A stretch of 44,456 nucleotides of DNA from positions 1 to 44,456 of the forward strand of contig JACWCY010000009.1 of assembly GCA_014654455.1 (NCBI GenBank), given 5' to 3'. Positions within the stretch are counted from its first letter, which is position 1, and each line of letters opens with the position of its first letter. Origin of the DNA: Pelagibacterales bacterium SAG-MED01 (GTDB lineage Bacteria > Pseudomonadota > Alphaproteobacteria > Pelagibacterales > Pelagibacteraceae). Positions 7,141 to 16,174 of this stretch are shown in pieces. A program made the position numbers and the translations under genes. The notes under the pieces are model-generated. The model had not been told where the DNA came from, did not search any database, and was given only the letters and a program-made list of their open reading frames with translations.

Positions 7141-8592
7141 TTATTTTTTTGATGATATAGCTAAGTGAATTACTGCACCTAATGATGCACCAATTATCCA
7201 AGCATATCCTCCACCACCACCTAGGTTAGCGAAGAAGTCATCCATTCCTAAAAATAAGATGTTTGGCCATACTGTACCAACAGCTATATACCCTGATAGC
7301 ACCCAGGCAATCATACCTTTGCCATTGAAACCACCATTGTAGTGATACTTACCTTTTGGTGAGTCACTAAATAAATCATCAACATCTAATCTTTGTTTTT
7401 TGATTACATAGTAGTCAACAATCATTATACCAAACACTGGAGCTAAAATTGCACCTAAAGTGTTTACAAATGGAAATAATCCCATTTGAGTAATTACTGC
7501 AACCCACATACCACCAATAACAAAACCAAAAGCAGCAGTTATTAAACCACCAGTTCTAAAATTGATTTTACTTGGCATTAAGTTAGCAAGGTCATACGCA
7601 GGAGGTATAAAGTTAGCAACCATATTAATACCAACTGTTGCTGCAAAAAATGCGAATGCTGCGACAATAGTTAATACAATATTATCTACTTTAGCTACCA
7701 TGTCTGTTGGATTTGCTACATATTCACCAAAGATAGCAATTGTTCCACCAGTAATCATTAAAGTAATGAATGAGAAGAAAATAACGTTACCTACTAATCC
7801 CCATAGATTTCCTTTTTTCATTTCCTCTTCATTTTTAACAAATCTTGCAAAGTCACCAAAGTTGATTACTACAGCAGCAAAGTATCCTACCATAATTGAA
7901 AATACCGCTAAGAAAGCACCAAATGAACCTAAACCTTCAAATCCACCTGTTCTTGCTCCTCCAGAAAATATTTCTCCAACTTCTGATAAAAGACCCCCAC
8001 CAGCTTTGAACCAAATTACTAACATCAGTAAAACCATAACAATATAAACTGCTGGTCCTGCAAAGTTTAAAAATCTTCTTACAAGATCAACACCTTGCCA
8101 GAATAAGTAAACTTGGAATGCAGATACAAATATAAATGACACCCACATTACTCCTGTCATTCCTAAGAACATCACAGTTCCTTCATTACCAGTAATACCC
8201 GTAATTAAAAGTGCTACTGCAGTTGAAGCTGCATACGTTTGTGCTCCATACCAGAACATAGCCACAAGCCCTCTTGCCATTGCAGGAAAGTTCGCTCCAA
8301 ACACTCCCATACTTACACGTGCAAATACTGGATAAGGAATTCCATGTTTAACACTTGGTTTTCCTGATAAATTAACCAGCCACATAATAAAAAAGCCAGC
8401 AAGTATTAATGCTAAAAATACTGCCCAGCCATTTAATCCTGAAGCTAAGAATAATGATGCTGCTAAAGTGTATCCAAATAAACTTTGAACATCATTTGCC
8501 CATACGTTAAAGATTTCAAACCATCCCCAATTTTTTTTATTTGATGGAGTTGGTGCTAAATCCGCATTGTAGAGCGATTTTGATCTACTCAT
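7141..8592 (-). CDS. NCS1-family nucleobase/allantoin:cation symporter
   Basis: This 483-residue inner-membrane protein has about 12 hydrophobic spans. It carries NCS1 signatures: the N-terminal NADLAPTPSNKKNWGWFEIF, the first-helix stretch WANDVQSLFGYTLA, KHGIPYPVFARVSMGVFGANF, and the late helix with IMIVDYYVIKKQRLDVDDLF. NCS1 members carry cytosine, uracil, hydantoins or allantoin. Its convergent position against the allantoin-degrading operon suggests allantoin or a related ureide or purine, but this is inference. A clear Shine-Dalgarno sequence (GAGGAG) precedes the ATG. The leader region upstream, 8593-8915, is described separately. Confidence 0.88.
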   Translation of the reverse strand: MSRSKSLYNADLAPTPSNKKNWGWFEIFNVWANDVQSLFGYTLAASLFLASGLNGWAVFLALILAGFFIMWLVNLSGKPSVKHGIPYPVFARVSMGVFGANFPAMARGLVAMFWYGAQTYAASTAVALLITGITGNEGTVMFLGMTGVMWVSFIFVSAFQVYLFWQGVDLVRRFLNFAGPAVYIVMVLLMLVIWFKAGGGLLSEVGEIFSGGARTGGFEGLGSFGAFLAVFSIMVGYFAAVVINFGDFARFVKNEEEMKKGNLWGLVGNVIFFSFITLMITGGTIAIFGEYVANPTDMVAKVDNIVLTIVAAFAFFAATVGINMVANFIPPAYDLANLMPSKINFRTGGLITAAFGFVIGGMWVAVITQMGLFPFVNTLGAILAPVFGIMIVDYYVIKKQRLDVDDLFSDSPKGKYHYNGGFNGKGMIAWVLSGYIAVGTVWPNILFLGMDDFFANLGGGGGYAWIIGASLGAVIHLAISSKK

Positions 8593-8915
8593 ATTTTTCT
8601 CCTCTGTGTATTGCGAGTTATAACTAGTTTAAATATCGCAACGTTAATAGCTAAAGCCTAATGGTTTCTATGATAAATACAAACAAAATCATTTTTTTTG
8701 ATTACGTCAAACTATTGGCTACCAATGTTTAATTAAAGTTAACCTAAAATGAACACTTCAACGATTCTTATATTTAACTATTTTAATTCAATTGAATTAA
8801 TTAATATTCTATTCTGAGTCCATTAATATCCTATATTTTGTCAATATCTGAGGTTAGCTAAATTTTTTTGTTCATAACGGGTTAAATTTATGAGAGATAT
8901 ATATTATTAATTTAT
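8593..8915. other. 323-base intergenic region between the NCS1 permease and TRAP operon
   Basis: No gene of meaningful length is seen. On the minus strand, just before the permease ribosome-binding site, GTTGCGA and TCGCAAT can pair around a loop of about 18 nt. A short ATTGG-TAG-CCAAT hairpin lies farther upstream. No known riboswitch was recognised. The region must hold divergent promoters for the permease and for the TRAP genes. Confidence 0.4.
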
Positions 8916-9425
8916 ATGCCAAAATTTATTTCATTTTATGTGAACCTTGTAGACAATATTTGTGAAAGAGTTGGAAGATTTGTTATGTATTGGGTTTTCT
9001 TTATGATGTTTCTTTTAATCTTATCTTTTGTCACGAGAAACATAATTAATTTTCCTTTAATGTGGATAATTGAAATGGCTCAATTTACAATTACAGCATA
9101 TTATTTGTTAGGTGGTGGTTATTCAATGCTTACCGATGATCATGTACGAATGGATTTATTTTATGGTAAGTTATCAAAAAAAGGAAAAGCTAAAATGGAT
9201 ATTTTTACAAGTATCTTTTTAATTTTCTTTTTAGCTGTATTATTTTTTGGCTCCATAACAAGTTTAATCTATACAATTGAAACTAAACAAAAACTTTTCA
9301 CTGCTTGGGCTCCTTATGTTTGGCCAATAAAAACTTTAATGCTAATAGGTATCTTGCTTATGTTACTTCAAGCATTTTCTACATTGTTTAAAGATATCGC
9401 AAACATCAAAAATAAAAATATATAA
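8916..9425 (+). CDS. TRAP transporter small membrane subunit (DctQ type)
   Basis: This 169-residue protein has four hydrophobic spans, the pattern of TRAP small subunits. Characteristic stretches are RNIINFPLMWIIEMAQF in the second span and YYLLGGGYSMLTDDHVRMDLFYG between spans two and three, followed by KMDIFTSIFLIFF. It forms the membrane complex with the large subunit, whose start is two bases beyond its stop. Together with the periplasmic binding protein at 10892 it makes a sodium-coupled, high-affinity uptake system for an organic acid or related small molecule. Confidence 0.92.
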   Translation: MPKFISFYVNLVDNICERVGRFVMYWVFFMMFLLILSFVTRNIINFPLMWIIEMAQFTITAYYLLGGGYSMLTDDHVRMDLFYGKLSKKGKAKMDIFTSIFLIFFLAVLFFGSITSLIYTIETKQKLFTAWAPYVWPIKTLMLIGILLMLLQAFSTLFKDIANIKNKNI

Positions 9426-9427
9426 TT

Positions 9428-10765
9428 ATGCTGGCTCAATATTTAAGCTATGAATTTATTGCACTTTTTATGTTCATAACAATGTTAGTTATGATGTTTA
9501 CAGGACAAAGAGTGTTTGGGGCGATTGGTTTTGTGGCTACAGCCTCAGCCTTATTAATTTGGGGAGATGGCTCTATGGAAATGCCGTACACAGCCACTTG
9601 GAAACTTTTTAAGTGGTATCCAATGTTAACATTACCTTTATTCATTTATATGGGTTTTATGATTTCAGAGTCAGGGATTGCTAATGATCTTTATAAAATG
9701 TTTCATGTTTTATTTGGTGGATTAAAAGGTGGACTTGCTATTGGTACAATGTTTATGATGGTTGCGATTTCAGCAATGAATGGTTTAAGTGTTGCTGGTA
9801 TGGCCATTGGTGCAACTATTGCTTTACCAGAGATGTTGAAAAGAAATTATGATAAAAGAATGATTACAGGCGTGGTACAAGCCGGAAGTTCTCTTGGCAT
9901 TCTAATACCGCCTAGCGTCGTTATGGTTCTTTACGGCATGATAGCTCGTCAACCAGTTAGTAAACTATGGATGGCAGGAATTTTACCTGGATTATTGATG
10001 GCATCTTTATTTTTAATTTACATCTATGTCAGATGTAAACTTCAGCCTGAATTAGGTCCGCCATTAAAAAAATCAGAAAGAAATTATTCAACTTTAGAAA
10101 AGATAAAGCTTCTGAAAGCTGGAATAATTCCTTTTTTGATATTTTTTTTTATGACAGGATTATTTTTAATGGGTATTGCAAGTTTAGTAGAATGTTCAGC
10201 AGTAGGTGCTTTTTTGGCAACTTTGGCATCGATATTTAAAAAAAGGTTCAATAGAAAAGTTCTTGAAGCAACTTTGAGAAAAACACTTGGTGTTTCCTGC
10301 ATGTTTATGTGGATTATTTTGGCTGCGCTATGTTTTGGTGCAGTATTTGATGGATTAGGAGCTGGTCGAGCAATTGAAACTTTATTTATAGAAAGATGGA
10401 ACTTAACACCATGGGGTGTTTTGATAATGATGCAACTTTCTTACATTTTAATGGGAATGTTTTTAGATGATACTGCAATGTTGGTAATAGTTGCACCCTT
10501 ATACGTGCCCCTGATAATTTCTTTGGGTTTTGATCCAATTTGGTACGGTGTTCTTTATACAATAACTTGTCAGATAGCTTATATGACACCTCCTTTTGGA
10601 TATAACTTATTTTTAATGAGAGCAATGGCCCCAAAAGAAATTACCTTACAAGATATCTATCGATCTATAATACCGTTTGTACTTATTATGGTATTTGGTT
10701 TAGCTATAGTTATGGCTTTCCCTGAAATAGCTACCTACCTTCCTGAAAAATATTTATCAAGATAA
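9428..10765 (+). CDS. TRAP transporter large permease (DctM type)
   Basis: This 445-residue integral membrane protein has about a dozen spans and the DctM signatures TLPLFIYMGFMISESGI, GLSVAGMAIGATIALPEM, GSSLGILIPPSVVMVLYG (the conserved GxxxGILIPPS hairpin) and ILMGMFLDDTAMLVIVAPL. Its wording resembles the mannitol/chloroaromatic (FcbT3-like) branch rather than the C4-dicarboxylate branch. It is co-transcribed with the small subunit (gap of two bases). A 126-base gap separates it from the binding protein, consistent with separate tuning of binding-protein expression. Confidence 0.94.
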   Translation: MLAQYLSYEFIALFMFITMLVMMFTGQRVFGAIGFVATASALLIWGDGSMEMPYTATWKLFKWYPMLTLPLFIYMGFMISESGIANDLYKMFHVLFGGLKGGLAIGTMFMMVAISAMNGLSVAGMAIGATIALPEMLKRNYDKRMITGVVQAGSSLGILIPPSVVMVLYGMIARQPVSKLWMAGILPGLLMASLFLIYIYVRCKLQPELGPPLKKSERNYSTLEKIKLLKAGIIPFLIFFFMTGLFLMGIASLVECSAVGAFLATLASIFKKRFNRKVLEATLRKTLGVSCMFMWIILAALCFGAVFDGLGAGRAIETLFIERWNLTPWGVLIMMQLSYILMGMFLDDTAMLVIVAPLYVPLIISLGFDPIWYGVLYTITCQIAYMTPPFGYNLFLMRAMAPKEITLQDIYRSIIPFVLIMVFGLAIVMAFPEIATYLPEKYLSR

Positions 10766-10891
10766 TTTACAACTAGAAGTTTTAATTAAAAATATTTATT
10801 CATTATTTTATTAATTTTTTTGCGAATTTTTAAGTTTAATTAAAAATAATTTTATAATAGTATTTTAATAAACATACGCAGAGGAGACCAA

Positions 10892-11968
10892 ATGAAAAAA
10901 GACAAAAAGATAATTACGAACAAACGACGTTCGTTTATTAAGAAAGCCGGTTTACTGACTTTAGGTGCGGCTGGAGCAACAGCGATTAAAGCGCCGTATG
11001 CTTATTCTGCATCAAATCCAATTAAATGGAGATTACAGACTTATTCTGGAGCTCCTCTTGGTGCACATGTTATTAAACCTCAAATCGAAGCTTTTAATAA
11101 AGCTGCTTATGGTGAAATGGAAATTGAGCTTTATTATGCAGACCAATTAGTTCCAACTGATGAATTGTTTAGAGCAATGCAAGCAGGTACTATTGATGCT
11201 GTACAAAGTGATGATGCCACAATGGGTTCACCAGTAGATATTCAAGTCTTCGGTGGATATTTCCCATTTGCGACTAGATATAGTTTAGATGTTCCATCTT
11301 TATTTAAATACTACGGACTAAATGAAATTTGGGATGAAGCTTACAGTGAAGTAAAAGGAGTTAAATGGCTAAGTACAAGTGCTTGGGACCCATGTCATTT
11401 ATTTACAGTTAATAAAAAGATAACTTCTTTGGCTGATATGAAAGGTTTAAGAGTATTTGGTGTGCCAACAGCTGGTAAATTTTTAGCCAAGTATGGCCTT
11501 ATTCCTGTAATAGTTCCATGGGATGATGTAGAGGTTGCTATGCAAACAGGTGAGCTAGATGGTGTTTGTTGGTGTGGTTTTACAGAAGCTTATGAAGTGG
11601 GTTGGGCTGATATTTGTAAATATGCTTTAACTAATGCCGTAACAGGAGCTTGGTTTGGATCATATTTTGCTAATCAAAAAAGTTGGGATAAATTAAGTCC
11701 AAAACTTCAGGCTCTTTACAGAATGTCAATTAATGACTCTCACTACTACAGACAAGTATGGTATTGGGGAGGAGAAGCTGACTTACGTGTTAACGGTAAA
11801 AAAATGGAGTTAACAAGTCTTCCAGATAATGAATGGAGTAAAGTTGTAGAAGACTCTAAAGCTTTCTGGGATGAAACTTCTAAAATTAGTCCAAGAGCTA
11901 AAAAAGTTGTTGATGCATTTAAGCTATATGCACAAACAATGGATAAAGCAGGATATCCTTATAGATAA
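10892..11968 (+). CDS. TRAP transporter periplasmic substrate-binding protein, Tat-exported
   Basis: The protein is a 358-residue DctP-family receptor. Residues 12-18 read RRSFIKK, followed by a hydrophobic stretch and AYSA/SNP at about residue 40, a twin-arginine signal with a likely signal-peptidase site, so it is exported folded. The mature part has the family pattern: AMQAGTIDAVQSD, then MKGLRVFGVPTAGKFLAKYG, where the Arg normally binds a carboxylate, and AMQTGELDGVCWCGFTEAY. It resembles the alpha-keto-acid/mannitol-chloroaromatic branch. A strong Shine-Dalgarno sequence (GAGGAG) precedes the ATG. The likely ligand is a small carboxylic acid. The neighbouring dehydrogenases may process what it imports, but that is inference. 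Confidence 0.93.
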   Translation: MKKDKKIITNKRRSFIKKAGLLTLGAAGATAIKAPYAYSASNPIKWRLQTYSGAPLGAHVIKPQIEAFNKAAYGEMEIELYYADQLVPTDELFRAMQAGTIDAVQSDDATMGSPVDIQVFGGYFPFATRYSLDVPSLFKYYGLNEIWDEAYSEVKGVKWLSTSAWDPCHLFTVNKKITSLADMKGLRVFGVPTAGKFLAKYGLIPVIVPWDDVEVAMQTGELDGVCWCGFTEAYEVGWADICKYALTNAVTGAWFGSYFANQKSWDKLSPKLQALYRMSINDSHYYRQVWYWGGEADLRVNGKKMELTSLPDNEWSKVVEDSKAFWDETSKISPRAKKVVDAFKLYAQTMDKAGYPYR

Positions 11969-11979
11969 AAAATTTTATT

Positions 11980-12005
11980 TTAGGCGCCTTTTAAAAGGCG
12001 CCTAA
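11980..12005. terminator. Perfect 26-bp palindromic terminator after dctP
   Basis: Each arm is TTAGGCGCCTTTT or its complement with no unpaired spacer in the DNA, a very GC-rich core for this sequence. It lies between convergent genes and can act in both directions. Confidence 0.9.
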
Positions 12006-12011
12006 TTAAGA

Positions 12012-12767
12012 TTAAGGTTTTGAAGTAATACCACCATCAACAATTATTTCTGTTCCAGTAATATAATTGGCTTGATCGCTTAATAAAAACATAGAAGCAT
12101 TTGATATGTCCTGTGGTTTTCCAACTCTATTTAATGGAATAAATTTTTCTAAGTTTTTTTTTGTTTTAGGGTTTTTTTTCCATCTAACTTGCATTCCAGT
12201 TTCAATTGGACCTGGTAAAATTATATTAGATCTAATGTTATCTGATGCGAATTGAATAGCAAATGACTTTGAAAGTCTAATCATGGCAGCTTTAGAAGCT
12301 CCATATGCATCTTGAGGTTTGTCATCACCAGATAAAGCATCAACAGAAGAAATATGAACCATAGAACCAAATTTTTTTTTTTTCATTTTAGGAACTATAA
12401 TTTTTGATAAATACATCATTGATTTTAAATTAATTTCAAAAACTTTATCCCAAATATTTGAATTGATATCTACAGCTGAAACATCTTTACTAAACCACAA
12501 AACACCTGTTGTGTTTACTAAATAATCAATACTTTTGTGTTTTTTGTAAAATGCATCAATTTGAGATTTCATTTTGTTAAAATTAGTAACATCAGTTTTT
12601 TTAAACTGACAATTTTTATTTTTATTTAAAAAATCCTTACTAGGGTATTGAAGGTCTAACATTAAAACTGAAATGTTATTTTGTGATAATTTTTTTGATA
12701 TGTCCAAACCCATTCCACCACTTGCACCGGTAACGATGGCAGATTTTCCCTTGTAACTTAATTTCAT
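12012..12767 (-). CDS. Short-chain dehydrogenase/reductase
   Basis: A classical 251-residue SDR: the N-terminal NAD(P)-binding motif TGASGGMG at about residues 14-21, the NTTG structural motif (usually NNAG), the catalytic Ser in VHISSVDA, the YGASK catalytic Tyr-Lys pair, and the PGPIETGM loop. The C-terminus IIVDGGITSKP is typical. D37-type acidic residues after strand 2 (MLDLQYP) suggest NAD rather than NADP. It starts two bases after the aldehyde dehydrogenase stop, so the two genes form one minus-strand operon. The substrate is unknown; an alcohol/ketone step in the same pathway is likely. Confidence 0.9.
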   Translation of the reverse strand: MKLSYKGKSAIVTGASGGMGLDISKKLSQNNISVLMLDLQYPSKDFLNKNKNCQFKKTDVTNFNKMKSQIDAFYKKHKSIDYLVNTTGVLWFSKDVSAVDINSNIWDKVFEINLKSMMYLSKIIVPKMKKKKFGSMVHISSVDALSGDDKPQDAYGASKAAMIRLSKSFAIQFASDNIRSNIILPGPIETGMQVRWKKNPKTKKNLEKFIPLNRVGKPQDISNASMFLLSDQANYITGTEIIVDGGITSKP

Positions 12768-12768
12768 T

Positions 12769-14145
12769 TTATTGTTCTTTTCTTAAATGGAAACTCTTTG
12801 GAGCTGTTAATTTTTCATAAGCCACTTCAGATAATGAACAACCTTTTCCAGTTTCTTTTACACCAGTCCAAGATAATGCTGGATCTAAGTAATCACATCT
12901 ATTCATGTAAAAAGTTCCAGTTTGAACTTGGTTACCTATTTTTTCTGCTATTTCTAAATCGTTAGTCCAAACAGAAGCTGTCAAGCCGTAAGGACTATCA
13001 TTCATTAATTTAATAGCTTCATTTTCATTTTTAACCTTCATGATTCCAACACAAGGTCCAAATGTTTCTTCAGTCATAAACCCCATGTCATGATTAACAT
13101 TAGTTAAAATTTGAGGGACTAAATAATTTTTATGCTCTTTTGGAAAACTAAATTTATTTTCATCAATCATCTTTTTTGCACCTTTATCTACAGCACCATT
13201 TATCTGATTAAGAATAAAGTCAGCTGCAGATAATTTAACTACAGGACCTATATTGGTTCCTTTTTCTAAAGGATTACCAAGTTTATAATTGTATGTTTTT
13301 GAAACAAACAGTTCTATGAAGTTATTATAAATTTTTTCATCAACATAAATTCTTTCAATTCCACAACAAGATTGGCCAGAATTAAAAAAAGATCCATCAA
13401 CTAAATTTTCGACTGTTTTTTCCAAATCACAATCATGTCTTGCATAAGCAGGATCTTTACCACCTAACTCTAATGTCATATCGATAAATTTTGTATTAGT
13501 TGCTTTTTGAACATCGTAACCAGCTTTAACTGAACCAGTAAAAGATACAAAATTAATTCTTTTATCTGACACTACCTTTAATCCATCTTTATGATTTAAA
13601 TGAAGATAATTAAAAACATCTTTTGGTAAAGTTTTTTTTGCTGACTCATAAAGTTGTTCAGCACACAAAGGTGTTTGAGCAGAATGTTTTAAAATAACCG
13701 TATTTCCAGAAGCCATAGCAGGTATTATTGAATTTACAGCTACAAGATAGGGGTAGTTCCATGGTGCTATTACAAAAACGATCCCGAGAGATCTTCTTTT
13801 GATAAAGCTTTTGAAATTATTATCTTTGGTCACATCTATATTAGCTAGTTTTTTTTCTGCAATTGATAACATGTATTCAGCTCTTTCCTTAAAACCATTT
13901 AATTCACCTGCTGCTTGAGAAATTGGTCTACCTATTTGTCTGCTGAGTTCTTCTCCAATAACATCACCTTTTGATAAAAAATCTTCTACAAAATTTTTTA
14001 GAAGTTTTACTCTTTCGTTAACATTAAGATTGGCCCATAATTTTTGGGCTTTCATTGAATTATCTATAGTTTGTTCAATTTTTGTAGAGTGATATTCTCT
14101 TTCAACATAAACAGTATTATCAATTGGTGTAATAGTTTTCTGCAT
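12769..14145 (-). CDS. Aldehyde dehydrogenase family protein
   Basis: NAD(P)-dependent oxidation of an aldehyde to an acid is indicated by the ALDH signatures FVIAPWNYPYLVAVN, GNTVILKHSAQTPLC, FTGSVKAGYDV, LELGGKDPAYA with the catalytic Glu, and NSGQSCCGIERIYV with the catalytic Cys. EETFGPCVGIMKV follows. I chose the ATG at 14145, giving 458 residues and the usual beginning (MQKTITPIDN). The frame stays open to 14205, but those 20 extra residues are unlike the family and would run into the promoter of the divergent alcohol dehydrogenase at 14217. The substrate is not deducible. Pairing with the SDR, the Fe-ADH and the GATase suggests one multi-step pathway. Confidence 0.93.
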   Translation of the reverse strand: MQKTITPIDNTVYVEREYHSTKIEQTIDNSMKAQKLWANLNVNERVKLLKNFVEDFLSKGDVIGEELSRQIGRPISQAAGELNGFKERAEYMLSIAEKKLANIDVTKDNNFKSFIKRRSLGIVFVIAPWNYPYLVAVNSIIPAMASGNTVILKHSAQTPLCAEQLYESAKKTLPKDVFNYLHLNHKDGLKVVSDKRINFVSFTGSVKAGYDVQKATNTKFIDMTLELGGKDPAYARHDCDLEKTVENLVDGSFFNSGQSCCGIERIYVDEKIYNNFIELFVSKTYNYKLGNPLEKGTNIGPVVKLSAADFILNQINGAVDKGAKKMIDENKFSFPKEHKNYLVPQILTNVNHDMGFMTEETFGPCVGIMKVKNENEAIKLMNDSPYGLTASVWTNDLEIAEKIGNQVQTGTFYMNRCDYLDPALSWTGVKETGKGCSLSEVAYEKLTAPKSFHLRKEQ

Positions 14146-14216
14146 AAATATTTTAGTTAAAATTGATTTAGAAAATGATATACAACATCTAAATTCATAA
14201 AACACTAAATATTATT

Positions 14217-15380
14217 ATGGTAAAATACAACTGGAATTATCCAACTACAATGTGGGTTGGTGAAAATAGAATTAATGATATAGCAGTGGCTTGTAAAAGT
14301 TTAGGATTTGTTAAGCCTTTACTTGTAACAGATAAAGGTTTGGCTGAGACAGATATCGTAAAAAACACTTTATCAATATTAGATAAAAATAAATTATCTG
14401 CCAAATTATATTCAAATGTTGTTGGTAATCCAACTGGCACGAATGTTAAAGAAGGTGTCGAGGCTTTTAAAAAAAATAATTGTGATGGTGTAATTGCTTT
14501 TGGCGGTGGAAGTGGATTAGATGTTGGAAAAGCAGTAGCCTTTATGTCAGGACAAACTTTACCAATTTGGGATTTTGAGGATGTTGGTGATAACTGGACT
14601 AAAGCTAATTCAGATAAAATTGCTCCAATAATAGCTGTGCCCACTACAGCTGGAACAGGTTCAGAGACTGGGAGAGCCTCTGTAATTTTAAATGAAGAAA
14701 CAGGTGTTAAAAATATTATTTTTCATCCAAAATTTTTACCCTCTATTGTAATTTTAGATCCAGTTTTAACAGTTGGTTTGCCTGCAAAAATTACAGCAGC
14801 TACTGGTATGGATGCGTTAGCTCACAATCTAGAAGCTTATTGTGCACCAGGTTATCATCCAATGGCAGATGGAATTGCACTCGAAGGCATGAGACTGATA
14901 AACAAATGGTTGTTAGAGGCAGTTAACAATGGATCAAATTTAGAAGCAAGAATGAATATGATTACTGCTGCAAGTATGGGCTCAACTGCTTTTCAAAAAG
15001 GCTTAGGCGCAATCCATTCACTAAGTCATCCAGTAAATGCATTAAACAATATTCATCACGGATTATCTAACGCAATATTTATGCCTTATGTTTTAACATT
15101 TAATAAAGAGGCAATTGAAGAAAAAATAATTAAAATTTGTGATTATTTAGAATTAAAAGACAAATCATTTGATGGTTTTATTAATTGGGTTTTAGATCTT
15201 AGAAAAAAATTAGATATCCCTCATAAATTATCTGAAGTTATTAAAGAAGAAGATTTACAGTTAGATAGATTGTCAATGATGGCTTTGAAAGATCCATCTA
15301 CTGGAGGAAACCCAAAAAAACTGACTGAAGCTGACATGAAAATTATGTATCAACATAGTATGTCAGGCATATTATTTTAA
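14217..15380 (+). CDS. Iron-containing alcohol dehydrogenase
   Basis: This is a 387-residue group III (Fe-dependent) alcohol dehydrogenase. Visible features are the NAD-binding GGGSGLDVGKAVAFM at about residues 97-111, PTTAGTGSETGRASV, the metal ligands in MDALAHNLEAY (Asp, His) and HSLSHPVNALNNIHHG (two His), and the C-terminal NPKKLTEADM. Homologues in SAR11 have been linked to short-alcohol oxidation, so an alcohol released in or imported for this locus is plausible. It is divergent from the aldehyde dehydrogenase, with about 70 bases between starts, and overlaps the next gene by one base (TAATG). Confidence 0.92.
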   Translation: MVKYNWNYPTTMWVGENRINDIAVACKSLGFVKPLLVTDKGLAETDIVKNTLSILDKNKLSAKLYSNVVGNPTGTNVKEGVEAFKKNNCDGVIAFGGGSGLDVGKAVAFMSGQTLPIWDFEDVGDNWTKANSDKIAPIIAVPTTAGTGSETGRASVILNEETGVKNIIFHPKFLPSIVILDPVLTVGLPAKITAATGMDALAHNLEAYCAPGYHPMADGIALEGMRLINKWLLEAVNNGSNLEARMNMITAASMGSTAFQKGLGAIHSLSHPVNALNNIHHGLSNAIFMPYVLTFNKEAIEEKIIKICDYLELKDKSFDGFINWVLDLRKKLDIPHKLSEVIKEEDLQLDRLSMMALKDPSTGGNPKKLTEADMKIMYQHSMSGILF

Positions 15381-16165
15381 TGAGTTTAAATATCCTAATT
15401 GTCGAGGGAAATAATCCTGAAAACTCTGAAGTTTTTAAAAGAGCAGCTAAAGCTTCTTGCTCAGAAAACTTAAAAAACCTTGTTGTAAAATTGGAACCAA
15501 CAGCAAACATCAAAATTATAAATCCAGATAGAGATAATGAAACTGTAGAAGCTCTAAAAAAAATGACTGATTATGATGGAATAATTTTCACAGGTGGTGC
15601 AATGCGTATAAATGATATGACCAATGAAATTAAAAAACATATCGATTTTGCAGCTAATTGTTTCAAATTTAAGAATAAAATTCTTGCAATTTGCTGGGGT
15701 TTACAAGTTTGTTCGACTGCAGGGGGAGGAAAAGTAGCGCCTGGAAAAAATGGGGCCCATATAGGGATAGCATTTGATGTGGCAATTAATGAAAATGGAA
15801 AAAATAATCTTATTTATAAAAATAAAAAAATAAAATTTAACACACCAGCTTATAATTTTGATGAAGTAACTGAAATTCCAAGAGGAGCAACTATATTATC
15901 TAGTGATAAAATTAATAATGTAATGGGGGTTTATTTTAAGTCAGGTAATTCAGAAATATGGGGTCTTCAATATCATCCTGATTATGAATATTGGCAAATG
16001 ATAAATTTATCTAATGAAAGAAAAGACAGAATGATTGAAAACAAATATTTTAAAGATGAAAATGATTTTCAAACTCATATAAATTATATCAAAGAAGAGG
16101 ATAAAAAATTAGATTTTGAGAATAGAACTTGTGAAATAAAAAATTGGCTTAACATAATAAAATAA
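15380..16165 (+). CDS. Class I glutamine amidotransferase (GATase1) protein
   Basis: A stand-alone GATase1 domain of 261 residues. IIFTGGAMRIND forms the oxyanion loop region, AICWGLQVCSTAGGG carries the nucleophilic Cys in C-W-G-L-Q, and WGLQYHPDYEYW carries the catalytic His; the Glu of the usual H-P-E is replaced by Asp. Relatives include GMP-synthase-like amidotransferases and gamma-glutamyl hydrolases. It is translationally coupled to the Fe-alcohol dehydrogenase (TAATG), which is unusual. One reading is that it removes a gamma-glutamyl group from an intermediate in amine or amino-alcohol catabolism, as in known gamma-glutamylation pathways, but no ligase is present here. Confidence 0.85.
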   Translation: MSLNILIVEGNNPENSEVFKRAAKASCSENLKNLVVKLEPTANIKIINPDRDNETVEALKKMTDYDGIIFTGGAMRINDMTNEIKKHIDFAANCFKFKNKILAICWGLQVCSTAGGGKVAPGKNGAHIGIAFDVAINENGKNNLIYKNKKIKFNTPAYNFDEVTEIPRGATILSSDKINNVMGVYFKSGNSEIWGLQYHPDYEYWQMINLSNERKDRMIENKYFKDENDFQTHINYIKEEDKKLDFENRTCEIKNWLNIIK

Positions 16166-16174
16166 ATTTTTAAT

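Noticed and set aside
7562..8047. Plus-strand 161-codon frame opposite the NCS1 permease
   Set aside because: It is antisense to a well-conserved gene, has a low-complexity composition mirroring hydrophobic codons and no recognisable domain.
8740..8830. Short ORF and AT-rich repeats in the permease/TRAP gap
   Set aside because: The frame from 8748 is 22 codons without a ribosome-binding site, and the repeats (AATTGAATTAATTAAT) are simple AT sequence.
10386..10634. Minus-strand 82-codon frame within the TRAP large subunit
   Set aside because: It is an antisense shadow of conserved DctM codons with no start signals.
14146..14205. N-terminal extension of the aldehyde dehydrogenase
   Set aside because: The 20 extra residues (Cys- and Phe-rich) do not fit the family and would overlap the divergent promoter; the ATG at 14145 is better.
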